64,000 bases of DNA. Source: Cardinalis cardinalis. Lineage: Eukaryota; Chordata; Aves; Passeriformes; Cardinalidae. How positions within the stretch are numbered: position 1 is the first letter of the stretch; each line of letters opens with the position of its first letter. The stretch covers positions 4,395,688 to 4,459,687 of the forward strand of contig JACDOX010000015.1 in assembly GCA_014549065.1 (NCBI GenBank), written 5' to 3'. The notes beneath the pieces are model-generated. The model had not been told where the DNA came from. It saw nothing but the letters and a program-made list of their open reading frames with translations, and searched no databases. This document shows, piece after piece, positions 25,041-36,330 of this stretch. Position numbers and translations under genes: made by a program.

Positions 25041-26159
25041 ATGGCTGTGCCGTTTGCCTACACAGGCACCACGCCACCAGTATTTAACACACTGCTTTGT
25101 AAAGGCACTGGAAGATCTACTGTAGCTGTAAAAGGCAAAGTAAAAACATACACATACACAAAGTTTTTTGCTTTTTCTGGTTTTTTTTATGTTATTTTTC
25201 TAAAATACTGTGAAGGAACATCCTGCTGTATTACATTGGGTGTTGTTCACCATTTCACTGTAGTTGGCTCAAGAGTTTTGGGCCTTGTAAAAGTGCAATG
25301 CANTCAGGCAGTTTCCCTGAAATGATAAAATCAGAAAAAAAAATCTTAACACAGTGAAAGAAGCAAACATATAGACATGATTATGGAAATATTTAATCAT
25401 GCACTGTGGCTACTCAGAAGTTTCTTCCATTCCCTACCTCTTCACTGCAAAGGAGCTGAACAAAAGGCTGTTGCCATCCGAGTTCATTTCTGCAGCCTCC
25501 TGATTTTATGGACAAATAATTACTTTTCACAGAGAAGAATCAATCCCATTATGAACCTCCAGTATTCAAATCTGTATTTGGGACAATAGTGGAGCTCCAG
25601 ATGGTTTATCTTCTTTAGAAATGAGCAAACTCATGCACATACTCCTAAAAATTTGATCATTACAAATAATTACAATCCTATTTACCAGTCAGGGTTTGTG
25701 CTTTTTAATTTACACTGGGGAGATTCTTTCTAAGGTATTTTTTGGTGAAAATATGTAAACAATTCTCTCTTATCAGGCTTTAAAGAAAATTGCAGTGTGC
25801 AAGGAAAAGAGGAAAGCGAAGGGGGCCAGGAGGTTTTAGCAAAGTGCCTCTCCTAACCCATCACCTGGGTTTTGAGGTAATTGAGAACAAGCTGAAAAGA
25901 GGAGTCAGAGCAGCCTCACACACCCCCAAACCACAAATGCCTTAGGAACAAAAACTGACATCAACCCTGCCACGGAAAAGAGAGCCACAAGGCAACAAGG
26001 AAGGGAAATAAAACTGAGCGGGCAGGGTGGGTCGACTGAAGGGGCTGTGAGTACGAAGAAGGAAGAGGGGGCAGCATTAAAAGAAATATCAATCAATTGG
26101 AGCATATTCACTTTCCCCTGCACAGTAGATTCTATCAGAAGAAAACACTGAACTTTGTA
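25041..26159. other. Unique DNA between conserved-looking blocks
   Basis: AT-rich sequence containing only one ambiguous base (25303). No exon or repeat was recognised. The 94-codon open frame at 25041-25325 has no family resemblance. Confidence 0.45.
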
Positions 26160-26560
26160 GTGTTAGCAGCAGCTGAAATTTAGAATTATTGTTTCCTCCT
26201 AACAGAAGACTCATTTTCCACGGCCGCATTTGCAGCATAATAAGCTTTTTGTTATTTTTTCAATTAGAGTCAATTGACCTAACAAAATGGTTGGCAATTA
26301 AGTGATTTTTGTAATGGTCCGGGGGTAATTTAGTCGAGCTTGTCAGCTGTGTTTCATGAAGCCGAGATGTCTTTTTTTCCCACTGCCTCTCTCTCTCCCT
26401 CTCCCTCTCTCTCACTTACTCCCTCTCTCTCTCAAGCATAATGGCTCATAATTTCAAAATCTTTTCCTTCTGTTTCCCTCACAATAATTCGCAATTACAG
26501 GAAGTTGTTGGAGGTGATTTTTTCCTACCTTGCTTTTTGAGTCAGTAATTTTAAATAAAA
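26160..26560. promoter_or_regulatory. Candidate conserved non-coding element with CT tract
   Basis: Combines an AT-rich motif-dense part (TTCAATTAGAGTCAATTGACC near 26259, GGCAATTAAGTGATTTTTG near 26293) with retained CpG (CACGGCCGC near 26220, TAGTCGAGC near 26331). A 50-bp CT-rich polypyrimidine tract follows at 26385-26434. No ambiguous base lies here and no frame is open through the block. CT/GA tracts beside regulatory DNA can bind GAGA-type factors or form triplex DNA; that role is inference. Confidence 0.42.
26385..26434. repeat. CT-rich polypyrimidine tract
   Basis: An imperfect (CT)n/(CCCTCT)n run of about 50 bases, interrupted once by ACTTA. It is almost pure pyrimidine on the plus strand. 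Confidence 0.92.
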
Positions 26561-26879
26561 TGTACATACTTGTAAAAAGGGGGCTATTACAGAAATCACT
26601 TTTTGTGTAAACTCAATTATTTTATGAATAGTGACACCAGTTTCTGCTGGGTTCAACTCCTAAAGGCTGAAGTATTATTATTTTCAGGGTAAAAGGTGTT
26701 GAACATTTAGAACACTTTTTCAAATCAAACCAGTATTCAGGAAGGTAAACAGCAACTTAAACGATGAGGAGCCTTGTAGTAAAGCTGACAGGTATATGAG
26801 AAGAATGAAAGCCATTAGGACATTTATACAATAGTCTGCAGCTACTGGACTTTTTCTCCTGTTATGATTTAGAAAGAAA

Positions 26880-27000
26880 TTCCTCATTTGTCTAATTGAT
26901 TCATTTTCTTAAGACAACATCTGGAGCTGCAATTCATATTAAAGTGCTGTAGTTAGATCTGATGACTACATCAGATGTTCTTTCATTTGTATTCTTTTTA
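26880..27000. promoter_or_regulatory. Candidate regulatory segment with 8-bp inverted repeat
   Basis: Contains TCTAATTGATTCATTTTC and an inverted repeat at 26957-26976 (arms ATCTGATG and CATCAGAT around ACTA). Adjacent to the GC-rich island and free of ambiguous bases. Weak call based on motif content. Confidence 0.3.
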
Positions 27001-27216
27001 TTATCTGTTTTTGCAGCACNCACACACTCACACACAGGCTGGAAACTGAAGCCACGCACCCGTCCACCAGTGAATCCGGAGACTTCCTAGCATCTGCCTG
27101 CAAACGACTGTCTTCTAGTTTGNNTTTTTTTTTTTTTTAATTTTATTTTTAAGTCCTTTTTTATAATTCCCAGCCACGCTCTACATTTCCCNTGTGTCTC
27201 TAGCCTCCCTCCCAGC

Positions 27217-27340
27217 CCGCGGGATGCGAGGGATGCCAGGGATGCGAGGGACGCGCAGCTGCCCGCAACGCCGAGCGCGGCTGCGGCCTCGCCGGCCGGC
27301 AGAAGGGGGCGCTGCTGCAGCGGAGCAGGCGGCACCTCGC
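27217..27340. promoter_or_regulatory. CpG-dense island core with CTCF-like motif
   Basis: About 20 CpG dinucleotides occur in roughly 125 bp, in a window otherwise poor in CpG. The first part is an imperfect short tandem repeat of GGGATGCGA-like units (27219-27255). At 27299-27312 the plus strand reads GCAGAAGGGGGCGC, which agrees with the CTCF core consensus (CCASYAGRKGGCRS) at 12 of 14 positions. CpG islands usually mark promoters or regulatory hubs, but no TATA box, exon or open frame of known type is seen beside it. The block runs straight into the C-rich minisatellite. Confidence 0.55.
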
Positions 27341-27905
27341 CCCTGCCCTTGCCCCGGCCCTTGTCCCTGCCACTGGCCCAGCTCCTGCCCCTGCCCTTGT
27401 CCTTGTCCCTGCCCCACCTCCTTTTCCTGCCCTTGTCCTTGCCACTGCCCCTGCCTTTGCCACTGCCCTTGTCTCTGCCCTTGTCCCTGGCCCTGGCCCA
27501 GCTCCTGCCCCTGCTCTTGTCCCTGCCACTGCCCCAGCTCCTTCTCCTGCCCTTGTCCTTGTCACTGCCCTTGTTCTTGTCCCTGCCACTGCCCCAGCTT
27601 CTGTCCCTGCTTCTGCCCTTGTCCGTGCCCTTCTCCCTGCCCCAGCTCCTATCCCTGCCCTTGTCCCTGCTCCTGCCCCACCTTCTGCCCCAGCTCCTGC
27701 CTCTACTTCTTACCCTTCCCCAGCCCCTGTCCCTATCTGACAGGACCCGGCTTTCTCCCTGCTCTCACTCTGCCCCCTCCCCCTGTTCTCCGCCCCGTCC
27801 TCTGCCCCTGCCGGCCCCCCCTGCCTGCTCACCTGCCCCTGCCCGTCCCCTCACCTGGCTCCCTGACTCCTCCTGACCCCCGCCCGTCTGGCCATGACCC
27901 TGTGT
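27339..27905. repeat. C-rich minisatellite and C-rich flank (G-rich on minus strand)
   Basis: From about 27339 to 27735 the plus strand is built of variable units such as CCCTTGTCCCTGCC and CTGCCCCAGCTCC; a less regular C-rich stretch continues to about 27905. The minus strand therefore carries dozens of G-runs of three or more with short loops, meeting the usual G-quadruplex pattern many times over. The units lack stop codons in several frames, which creates long Pro/Cys/Leu-rich open frames (for example 27194-27913, plus). I consider those artefacts of composition. Confidence 0.93.
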
Positions 27906-28499
27906 CCATGTGACCCTTCCCATCACAAGTTTACACCGTTACACCGGATAAACCTGTCGGCCAGGGCTCAGAGGTCCCTGGTGCAGCTGTTTTAGCCCCG
28001 TGCTCGTTTCCAAGGTAGGGCAGTGGCACGGGGCTGGGGGCTGTGTCACCTGCTGGTAGAAAAGCCACTGAATGCTACCAGCACGGGTTTGCAAATGAGA
28101 AGGGAGAGTGCTGNTTTTTTTTTTTTGGGTGGGGGGGGTTAGTGCTTTGTTTTGTTTGGGGTTTTTTGTTGTTTTGTTTTGTTTTTGTTTTTTTCTCNGG
28201 TGTTGTATATATTTGTTGGTAGCTGAATTTTATCTATTTAGTATCTTAATTTGCCTTGTCTCACATTCCTGGAGTTTTGAATCACATTTTAAGCCAGAAT
28301 CTGTGGGCCAAATTCTGAGAGGCATTTTTACCTTCCTCTTTCTTTTGCCTCTCCTGCATCCAGCATGTTTTGGAACTGGGTTGTAAAAGACTGGCCTTCC
28401 ATCTTGCCTACTGGGACAGTAAGATCTGTGTGCATTATCCTCAGTAAATATTACTTTTACATTTGGATCTCTGCTCATTTCCCTTATGACCCCTGACAG
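27906..28499. other. Unique DNA with T/G-rich tract, no gene seen
   Basis: Holds a T/G-rich low-complexity tract at 28115-28197 (T12, a G run and TTTTG units) and ordinary sequence. No exon was recognised. Confidence 0.5.
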
Positions 28500-28890
28500 T
28501 CTTCTCCTAGGGTTTGATTATAAGTCAGTATAGTCTGGACTGTACCAGAGTCTCGTAAGGCTTCGATTAATCTGCCGCACCTAAGCATTGCTGTGACTAT
28601 AAAAGGAAAAGTTATGATTCTGAATAAGCATCGTGCGGAAGAAAGAAGCAAAAGCATAAAGTATTAAACTTTCATCCAGCACCATAGGAGAGATGTAGTT
28701 ATTAAATTTCAGCTGCTTATCAAACTGATATGAAAGTCATTTTGCATGATTGCTTTGCATCCTCGAATCTTCTGCTTTTATTTGCAGTGCATCTCTGCGC
28801 TTTCTTATTAGAAAAATACTCAAAGGATAAAAAAGCTGATAATATTATTCAGTTTTGACAATTAGGTAGAAAAAACATTTTAAGAAGTGC
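28500..28890. promoter_or_regulatory. Candidate conserved non-coding element
   Basis: Strongly conserved-looking texture: CTTCGATTAATCTGCCGC near 28561, AGCATCGTGCGGAAG near 28627 and two TTTGCAT octamer-like half sites 13 bp apart (28741 and 28754). CpG is retained in AT-rich DNA. No ambiguous base occurs from 28198 to 29783, and no frame is kept. Likely an enhancer-type element if alignment confirms it. Confidence 0.45.
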
Positions 28891-29993
28891 TTTTTTTATT
28901 GCAGCTAGTAATAATAGTGGTGGTCCTCCTGGTAGCAGTCTGTTCTGATGCTACCCAGGGTGATGCTAGCTTTACCCTATAATGGCCAAAGCCCTGATGG
29001 TTATACTGGTAAAGCTGCTAAGGAGTGTGAGTCAGGATGTCATTCTCAATATCACAAACAATGTACACAGCCACAGATTATTTTGTCTTCTGAGGTACAC
29101 AGTTTATAGCTTTTTCCCTCCCTCCTTCCTGTTTTGAGATTCACAAGTGGGCTGGGGCTAGTGCCTGTGATGAGTGGGGCAAGAGGACTGGTACCTTCCC
29201 TGTCCTAGACTTGCCTGCAGCTGCTGTTCATTCCCTCAGGATCACTGTCACGTTAACCCCTTCAGCAAACCTATCTCTGTCTATTTATAATCAATTCCCA
29301 TACACTTCAGCTGCCCAGCAACTGCCTTTAATTATTGTGTCCCCACATTGTGGTTCCCTTCCAGTTCAGCTTAATCTGCTCCTTATGTTTTGCGTGTGAA
29401 TTTATGCAAAGCTATAAGCATTCATGGGAATGTGGAGCCCTTAGAAGATGAGAGCAAATCATCCCATCTCCCACAACTCTCCCTTTCCCCACCATGGGTT
29501 TCCACAACTTGATGCTTGGTTGTTTTGTTTTCCAGTGTTCCAATAATTTCTTCAGTATTCTCTCTGCCTTCCCACTTTCTGTCAATGCTTCCCCATCTCC
29601 TGCTGGGTTTTACTCCTCTATGATTTAATTCAGTCTCAGCAACTGTCACAAAGCTGATGGCTCCCTAGCATTTATCTCTTTATCTTTGGTTGCTGCCTTC
29701 TGTCCAGTCCTTTCATCTCAGACTATCCACTCATATCAGTGTCCAGATGTCTGGTCATAAGGCCAGGACAGCAAAAATGAGGNCTCTTTGAGCCATTGTT
29801 TCTCCACGATTGTACATAATTATTTCTCTGTAGCACAATGCTGGAGACTATTAGCACCATACCTGTCTTCACAGTTTCTCTTCCAGATTTAATTTCTACA
29901 AATCAAGTCTCTGTTTTTCCAACCTTTACAAAATATATCTCTGTTATATTAAAAGACCCCCTTAGATCTTGCTGTCTAGATTTGAGTTGTCAT

Positions 29994-30032
29994 CCCCAGG
30001 CTATGAAAACTTTTTCCCCAGGCTATGAAAAC
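29994..30032. repeat. 22-bp tandem duplication, about 1.8 copies
   Basis: The segment beginning 'ccccaggctatgaaaac' recurs with a 22-bp shift (29994 and 30016) and is identical over the 17 bases compared. Confidence 0.85.
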
Positions 30033-31711
30033 TGATTTTTTTACCTCTCTAGACAGCAATTTGCCCCATGTGCAAGACAGCTCAGAAGAGCAGTCTTATA
30101 TACTTCTAGATGCTGCAAAGATCTGGAAAGGTCAAGTTTTCCTCCCTGGGAGAGGAATTCCTGTGACTATCCTCGTGTAATGCATGTCTTTGAATTAGCA
30201 TTTAAACTGTCCTGAATTCAGGGTGGGGTAGCTCAGATTGTAACTCAGAGATTAATTTTCTTTGACCCCTTAGTGACAACAAATACTTTCCCTGGGTCTC
30301 AACCACCCATCAAAACCTTGATCCTCAGAGCAGGGGTGGTTCTCACTTGGCATTAGGGAGCAATGCAGTTGTCCCAAGGACGTGCAGAAACTGGAAGGAT
30401 CTGGGCTGGAAAAAGGGAAGAATTACAGGAAATACTTCAGCAGAAGAGAGAGAGTTTCACAGTGTTAGGAAAAATATCCTAACAGTGAGATGTGCTAAGC
30501 TGGGTGGGGGGAGGACAATGTCTCCTTTGTAGCATTCATCATCAGAATATATTTATTATTGTGTTGTCCAAAGTACTTTACAAATTCTAAGATATGATTG
30601 TATGTTACACCTTGGCAAGGGACTGAACAGATGTCCTTATAAAGGACAATTTAATCAAGGAAAAATAACAATTAGNCAGGAATTTGCTAAAGGAATCAGT
30701 AACTGTTAACTTATGGTCAACCCAAAAATGTAAAAACTATCTGGCCAAATTTTGCCATGCTGACCTCTGACTTCTCAAACTCTGTGTTTCAGTCTTATAT
30801 AGTTTTTGCACCAAATGTCACTTTACAGAAATAAAGTAAAAAAACCCATCCTATTTCACTGTCTGTGGGCTAATATTTTCTCTCTGAAGGTAGATAACTC
30901 CATTTTCAACACAAAAATCAAAGGCAGGTCACATGTAGAAAATATATATAATGTCCTCTGNAGAGTGCTTTAACATGCCCAGCAGTATATTCCCACTTTA
31001 TTCCTAGAAGACTAAAATTACAGTGTGTAGCAGGGCTGGCACCACGCTTCCATGCCGTGCAGACATTAGAGCAGAGGGAATAATTCACAATGAATAGTTT
31101 AGTCAGTAAGTTTAGCCCTTTTTCTGCCTATGGGATCTCCATGGGCAGACTGAGGTTTCCTTGAGTTTATTATGCAAAAGAATTCAAAGAGATCTTTTTT
31201 CCTCTCTGAGTACTTCTAATTGCTCAGGAACACTTCTCTGTGAACATTCCCCAATCACTTCTTGAGCTTTGTTAGATATGACTGCTTTGATGAGTCACAT
31301 GGTGTTGATTTATTTTTCCAATGTGTTGAGCATGCACATATTCATGTGTGTGANTCTAATACCCAGTTTCCATCAATACTTATGCATGCTGTTCTGAAAT
31401 TCTCAGTGAATAGCCACAATAGTAATTGAATCCCACAAATGTCCCTAGAAAGCAAACACAACTAGAAGACAGTATGGGTGAGAGGAATCCATTTGCAAAT
31501 TCCAGTTAATGAACAATGGTTGATAGCAATCCATTTCCAAAATCCATCAAAGGCAGGGTTTTTTTAATAACATTTAACCAGCTATAGTAGATTCTGTGAA
31601 AAATATTGTCAACTCTCTGCTTTCCATTCATTTCATCCTGTGCTTCTCTCTTCTCATGAAGTGGCTGTGGGAAGGAAATAATAGCAAACTTCTACTCCTC
31701 CTTGTCCCCAC

Positions 31712-31765
31712 AAAAAAAAAAAAAAAAAAAAGGCAAAAAATCCAAAGGAACAAAAAACCCCCCCA
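31712..31765. repeat. A-rich low-complexity tract
   Basis: A 20-base A run at 31712-31731 is followed by AAAAAATCC, AAAAAACCCCCCC-type units. It resembles other C-punctuated A-rich tracts in the window. Confidence 0.85.
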
Positions 31766-34700
31766 CAGATTTAAAGTAAATATCTTTGAGCACCAAATAG
31801 CTATCTCCTATTTTTCAAGCCCAGACTTAATACACTGCAGTTGTACCTGGGAGGTCTAGTTTGTTCAGCACCTATTGCCTCCAGGATGAGGATTCAATTA
31901 AGAAATATAAAAGATAATATGATGCTATAGGGACAAAAATACTTTTGAAACTCTACCCAAGCTTTCTTGTAAATAGAGGTATACTTNTTTGAAAGCAAAC
32001 ATTTCCTGTTAAAATGCATCAGCTTTCTATTCTGTGATCCTCCACTCCAAATTATAATAGAAAATATATAATGGAGCGTAAAAACTAACAGATGAGAAAA
32101 ATGCACCTTCAATGTGAATTTCACCTCCAAGGCTATCCTTGAGAACCTCACTGTTGTTGCAGACTGTTACTACAACATAAATTAATCCTTACAAAAATTC
32201 CAATGGTTTTCTAGCAAGAGTGAGATAGTACCTTTTCTTCATCTGGGCAACTAGAACAAAGATGTGAAAAATCATCAAATTTTTCTACTCTACTACACAG
32301 NAATTTTTTCTACTCTACTTCCTAAAACTCTCCTATGCAGTTTGTGAGACAAAAAAAATTATTATCCAAAACATTTATACTGTGCAAAATTTCTTGTGCA
32401 CAGGGCAGTGGATGGGTGACCTTGCTTACTTGCTGAGAGATCTGGGTCCTTCTCCAAAGTTTCTTTTGGGCTGGAGATGAACACTGAGGGAACAGAAGTT
32501 TACAACTGTGGACACTTCAGGATGCATTATTGCTTTTTCATTTCAAAGGGATAAGAAGTGAAGCCCTGTCCTTTGGATGTAGAACTAGTACTTGTTTTGC
32601 TCTTAAATTTTTGGTAGTTATTGAAACAGGGCTGTTAAAATTAGTGAATAAATTCTCTATCTAATCAATAGAAAATCTGAAAACCTCCCCATTAATTCTG
32701 CCTGTTTGGGATTTTATCCATAAAATTTATGTTTCATTTACACTAGTTGGNCAAACTGGAACTCCACTCTCAGGAACAGGGATGGATTGTAATCAATAGC
32801 AACAACCATTGCAATTTTAATCCACATATCTTGCAGTTTTTGAGTGCTGAAATTCAGAGTGTCACTGCTTACTTTAAATTTCATANCTTCATTTACATTG
32901 TGTTTTGGAAATATATGAATTGAACAAGCAAAAATATCATTGTTTGTTCTGATCTTCACACAGAAGTCATGGAAGGCAGTTACCCNCTGCATAACCTGTT
33001 ACTAGACATGGGATGGAAAATTATTTGAATGGAAGTTACAGTTACTTTGTTAAACAGTGCTGTGAAATCAGAACTCAGGACTAGTTATTTTATGTTTAGG
33101 CTTAATAGAGGTGGATGGAAGAGATTTCCTCTTTCTTCCAACATGTAACATTTTTCTCCTTTTCTTACCTCCCTTCAGGTAGCCCTCATGCACATCTTTC
33201 TTCACATTTCTTACTCTTGCATAATCTTATAACCAACTTCTGCTCATTTATTCTCCTCAAAGCTGGGCAGAGTGTCCATACCCACACNTTACCTCTTAAT
33301 CAGAATCTAAATGTTGCCATGTTTCTAAATGTTGTGGCCAATTTCAAACATCATTTTCTTGACCAACGTAATTTTTTCTGTTTTTTTCCCATAATTTTCA
33401 GAGATGGAGCATGTACACCTACCANTAAGTGTGTGCTTATTATCTCCCTGTTCAAAGTGGCTGGTCTTTTTTTGTTGTTAAGCCCCACCTCTGCCCACCA
33501 CCCCTCACTCAGAGCTCTCCATGCCCAGGTTCCTTACACCCTTTCTTTTCCATCTTTCAGTGACTTCCTGAATGAAGCTTTTTCCTCCTGCTGCATATCC
33601 TTTGGGCTCCATCAGATCCAGGGGAGAGAGATGGTCTCTGCTAATATCCAGAGATCCAGCCAACTCCAGCAAGCAGGAGCAAAGTCCTGCTCAAGTGACA
33701 GGGCTGCATATCTCAGGGAATGTGGTGTAACTGTGCAACCTGATTGACCATGGACACTCTGACAAACATAACAAGCCTCCAATGAGCATAAGTAAATGTT
33801 GTTGTTTGTTTTTTTTCCAGAAGCCTAAGGTTTGACCAGCTTTTGAGACCCGTTTTCATATTGAAGAGCTCTTAAGGAAACAACTGAGAGGTATATTTAT
33901 TTTTAAACACTGGTTAACAACATATTTTCATTAATCTTTTTCTCAGACTTGAATATTCACCTGAAGCAGAGCCGTACAGCAGGGAACTTCTGACCTGAGT
34001 GTTAAATTCTGGCAAAGCAATATCCACTGCTAATAGATTTTGCCAAAGAAAATTTCCATCCACCCTCATTATAGATGTGGATATTTCAGAAAAAAAAATA
34101 AAATTCCACACTAAAGAAAAAAGCTGTAATAACAATACTTGAAAATTCAGTTATCTGATTAATTATCAAATACAAACAGGATGGTTTCCTTTCTCTGGGC
34201 TTGGCCTATGTAGCATTCCTATGGTGAAAATTTTTATCTATCCATCTGAACTTTTAATATTTTAATTTCTTATCAGGATTTATCAGAAGGTAAAAATATA
34301 CACCTCCTCTGCTGATGGAGTGAAATTTTCTCACTATAAGCAAGAAATATGAAGTGTACAAACTGTAGGTCTTGCAACATCCCTTTGAGAATATCCTTCT
34401 GGGCATTGGTCACTGCCAGTAAAAATTGATTTCAGACAAGAGAAGTATAATTATCCCCGTTAAAAATCTATNCAATTAACAACACTTGCCACACAGTGGA
34501 GTCTAGGTTACCATGGTACTGCTCTATCTCTAGGAAGTAACTGTGGTATATCAAATTCCATCTCATGGTAATTGTTACTTTTTTACTGACCACCCATGTA
34601 GCATTAAAAGTCTCCTGCTCAACTAATTCACCTATTTTAAAACATATTATGGCTATATTTATTCTCCATTTCGCCTCAAATCACTAGTGTTCCAAGTACA

Positions 34701-36089
34701 TAATGCTGGGTTTTGAAATACCCCAGAACATATATTTATGTGATGAGTAGGAAAGAGGCATTGAAGGTGGAAGAGGAAAATGGAAAAGAAACATATTGGG
34801 GGCATGGGGTTCAGGGGAGTGTCTGAGGTGCCTCTGTGCAGCAGAAGAGAGATGGGAAAGGAATGAAGGCAAATGTGAAATACGTGTATCAGTGATGATT
34901 TTCTGACTGCACAGGAATATGCTACTGAAAGAGACAGGAAGAATAAATTCAGAAACATAAGAGATGAAGAAGATGGTGAAACTGTGCCTGACATTATGAT
35001 TGAGCTCCAAAGAGAGGGTAACTCAGAACTGAGTCGAAAATTTCCTTCCATGGACTTCTCCGACAAGCAAATAAAACCTGTCCCCACTGCAGGGAGAGCT
35101 GGGGACTGGTGGAAGATGGGTGGATGGTGAAACAGAAGGTGGTATGTGAACAGAAACCAGTGGGGAAAGAGAGAAAAAGGAAAAAAAAACCCAAACAAAC
35201 AGTGAAACAGGGAAGTGAGAAAGATGGGGCAGTAAAAAGCACTTCAGGACCTTCATAGGCAGGAAAACAAAATGCATTAGGTTGAATTTTGCAGCTGAAA
35301 TGGTCCTACCTTATTTGTGANTTCTGCCTAAACGTGCTGGTATTCCAGAAGGGAAAAAGAAAAAAAAATCTGTGACATGCTTTCAAAACAAAACACAAGT
35401 GTATACTAGTTAATTACTTCACCTATTACCCACCATCTCCTCCTCCCCACCAAGATTTAGAAAAGTTTTCAAGCCTAGGGAATGGTTTCCAGTTTTCCCT
35501 CCAAATAATATTTTTTTAAACTGTGTGCATTGCTCTGAGATACCGTGGTTTGAAGGACAATTTTCTAGTATGTCTTGTTTTTAGCATTCTAGGTTCTGGT
35601 GTGTGTGATATCACACAAAGTTATGGTTGGGAATGTTCTTATCAAAGAAAAAACTGCCAGATTATTGTACAGGAGAAAAGAGAATTTTGAAAGCTACAGT
35701 AAAACTTGCCTGATAGTTTAGAGATTCAGGACATATTTCTGAACTTAACATAATTTTCACTCCAGCTTTACAGTTCACCTTTAGCACATATCACCTTTTA
35801 AAAAAGCATTTCCACAAGCATCATGCACGCTGCCTCAGAGTGTCAGCAGTGGCTGCGGATTCCCTGCCTCCGTTATCTGTGTGAGTTTAGCTGCTTATCA
35901 CCCCAGCACTGCCACGGTGGCCACGTGCAGCTGGGCAGGCTGGAGGTGCCCCGAGAGGCTCTGATGGACCAGCACATCTCTGCACACACCATTACTGCCC
36001 TCAAGGCAGGAGGGACATTGGCTACAGGGTGGGATTCTGCAGGATTGGGCCCATTGCCTGTTAAAGACACACAGATAAATCTGAGCTGG

Positions 36090-36330
36090 ACTCAGCGTTG
36101 GTTAAACNGGGCTCTTTGGATTTATAAACAGCAATATGCTGCTGTTACGAAAGCTATTTCATTTAGTGCCATCTTACATTCAGCAATTTAATTATTCTCT
36201 TAATTATTGAAACATTCATCATAGTTTTCCAATTGATTCATGAGGGGCTGGCTGCACTTCTTTAACTCATTAATATAGTGACAGAAAATTGACAGTCTTT
36301 TTGCTAACCTCCTGTCTCTGAATGGTAATA
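36090..36330. promoter_or_regulatory. Candidate conserved non-coding element
   Basis: AT-rich motif-dense segment with GCAATTTAATTATTC, CTTAATTATTGAAAC (36180-36215) and CCAATTGATTCATGAG near 36229. No frame is open through it. It follows a GC-richer patch at 35820-36080 that has no recognisable coding content. Confidence 0.33.

Larger units (their letters stand above)
28891..36085. other. Unique DNA, no gene seen
   Basis: Includes a 22-bp tandem duplication at about 29994-30032, an A20 tract at 31712-31731 and an imperfect short repeat of 'ttttctactctact' at about 32279-32320. A pyrimidine-rich plus-strand stretch (33115-33747) gives a 210-codon open frame. A purine-rich stretch (34740-35270) gives overlapping minus-strand open frames up to 179 codons. 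None resembles a known protein. A perfect 16-bp palindrome lies at 35602-35617. Confidence 0.5.

Noticed and set aside
27194..27913. 239-codon Cys/Pro-rich open frame, with long overlapping frames in other phases on both strands
   Set aside because: The frames follow from a C-rich minisatellite whose units lack stop codons in several phases. There is no splice context, domain or plausible protein composition.
34659..35277. Several overlapping minus-strand open frames of 82-179 codons
   Set aside because: The plus strand is purine-rich through 34740-35270, so the minus strand has few stops. Three frames are open at once, which indicates composition rather than coding.
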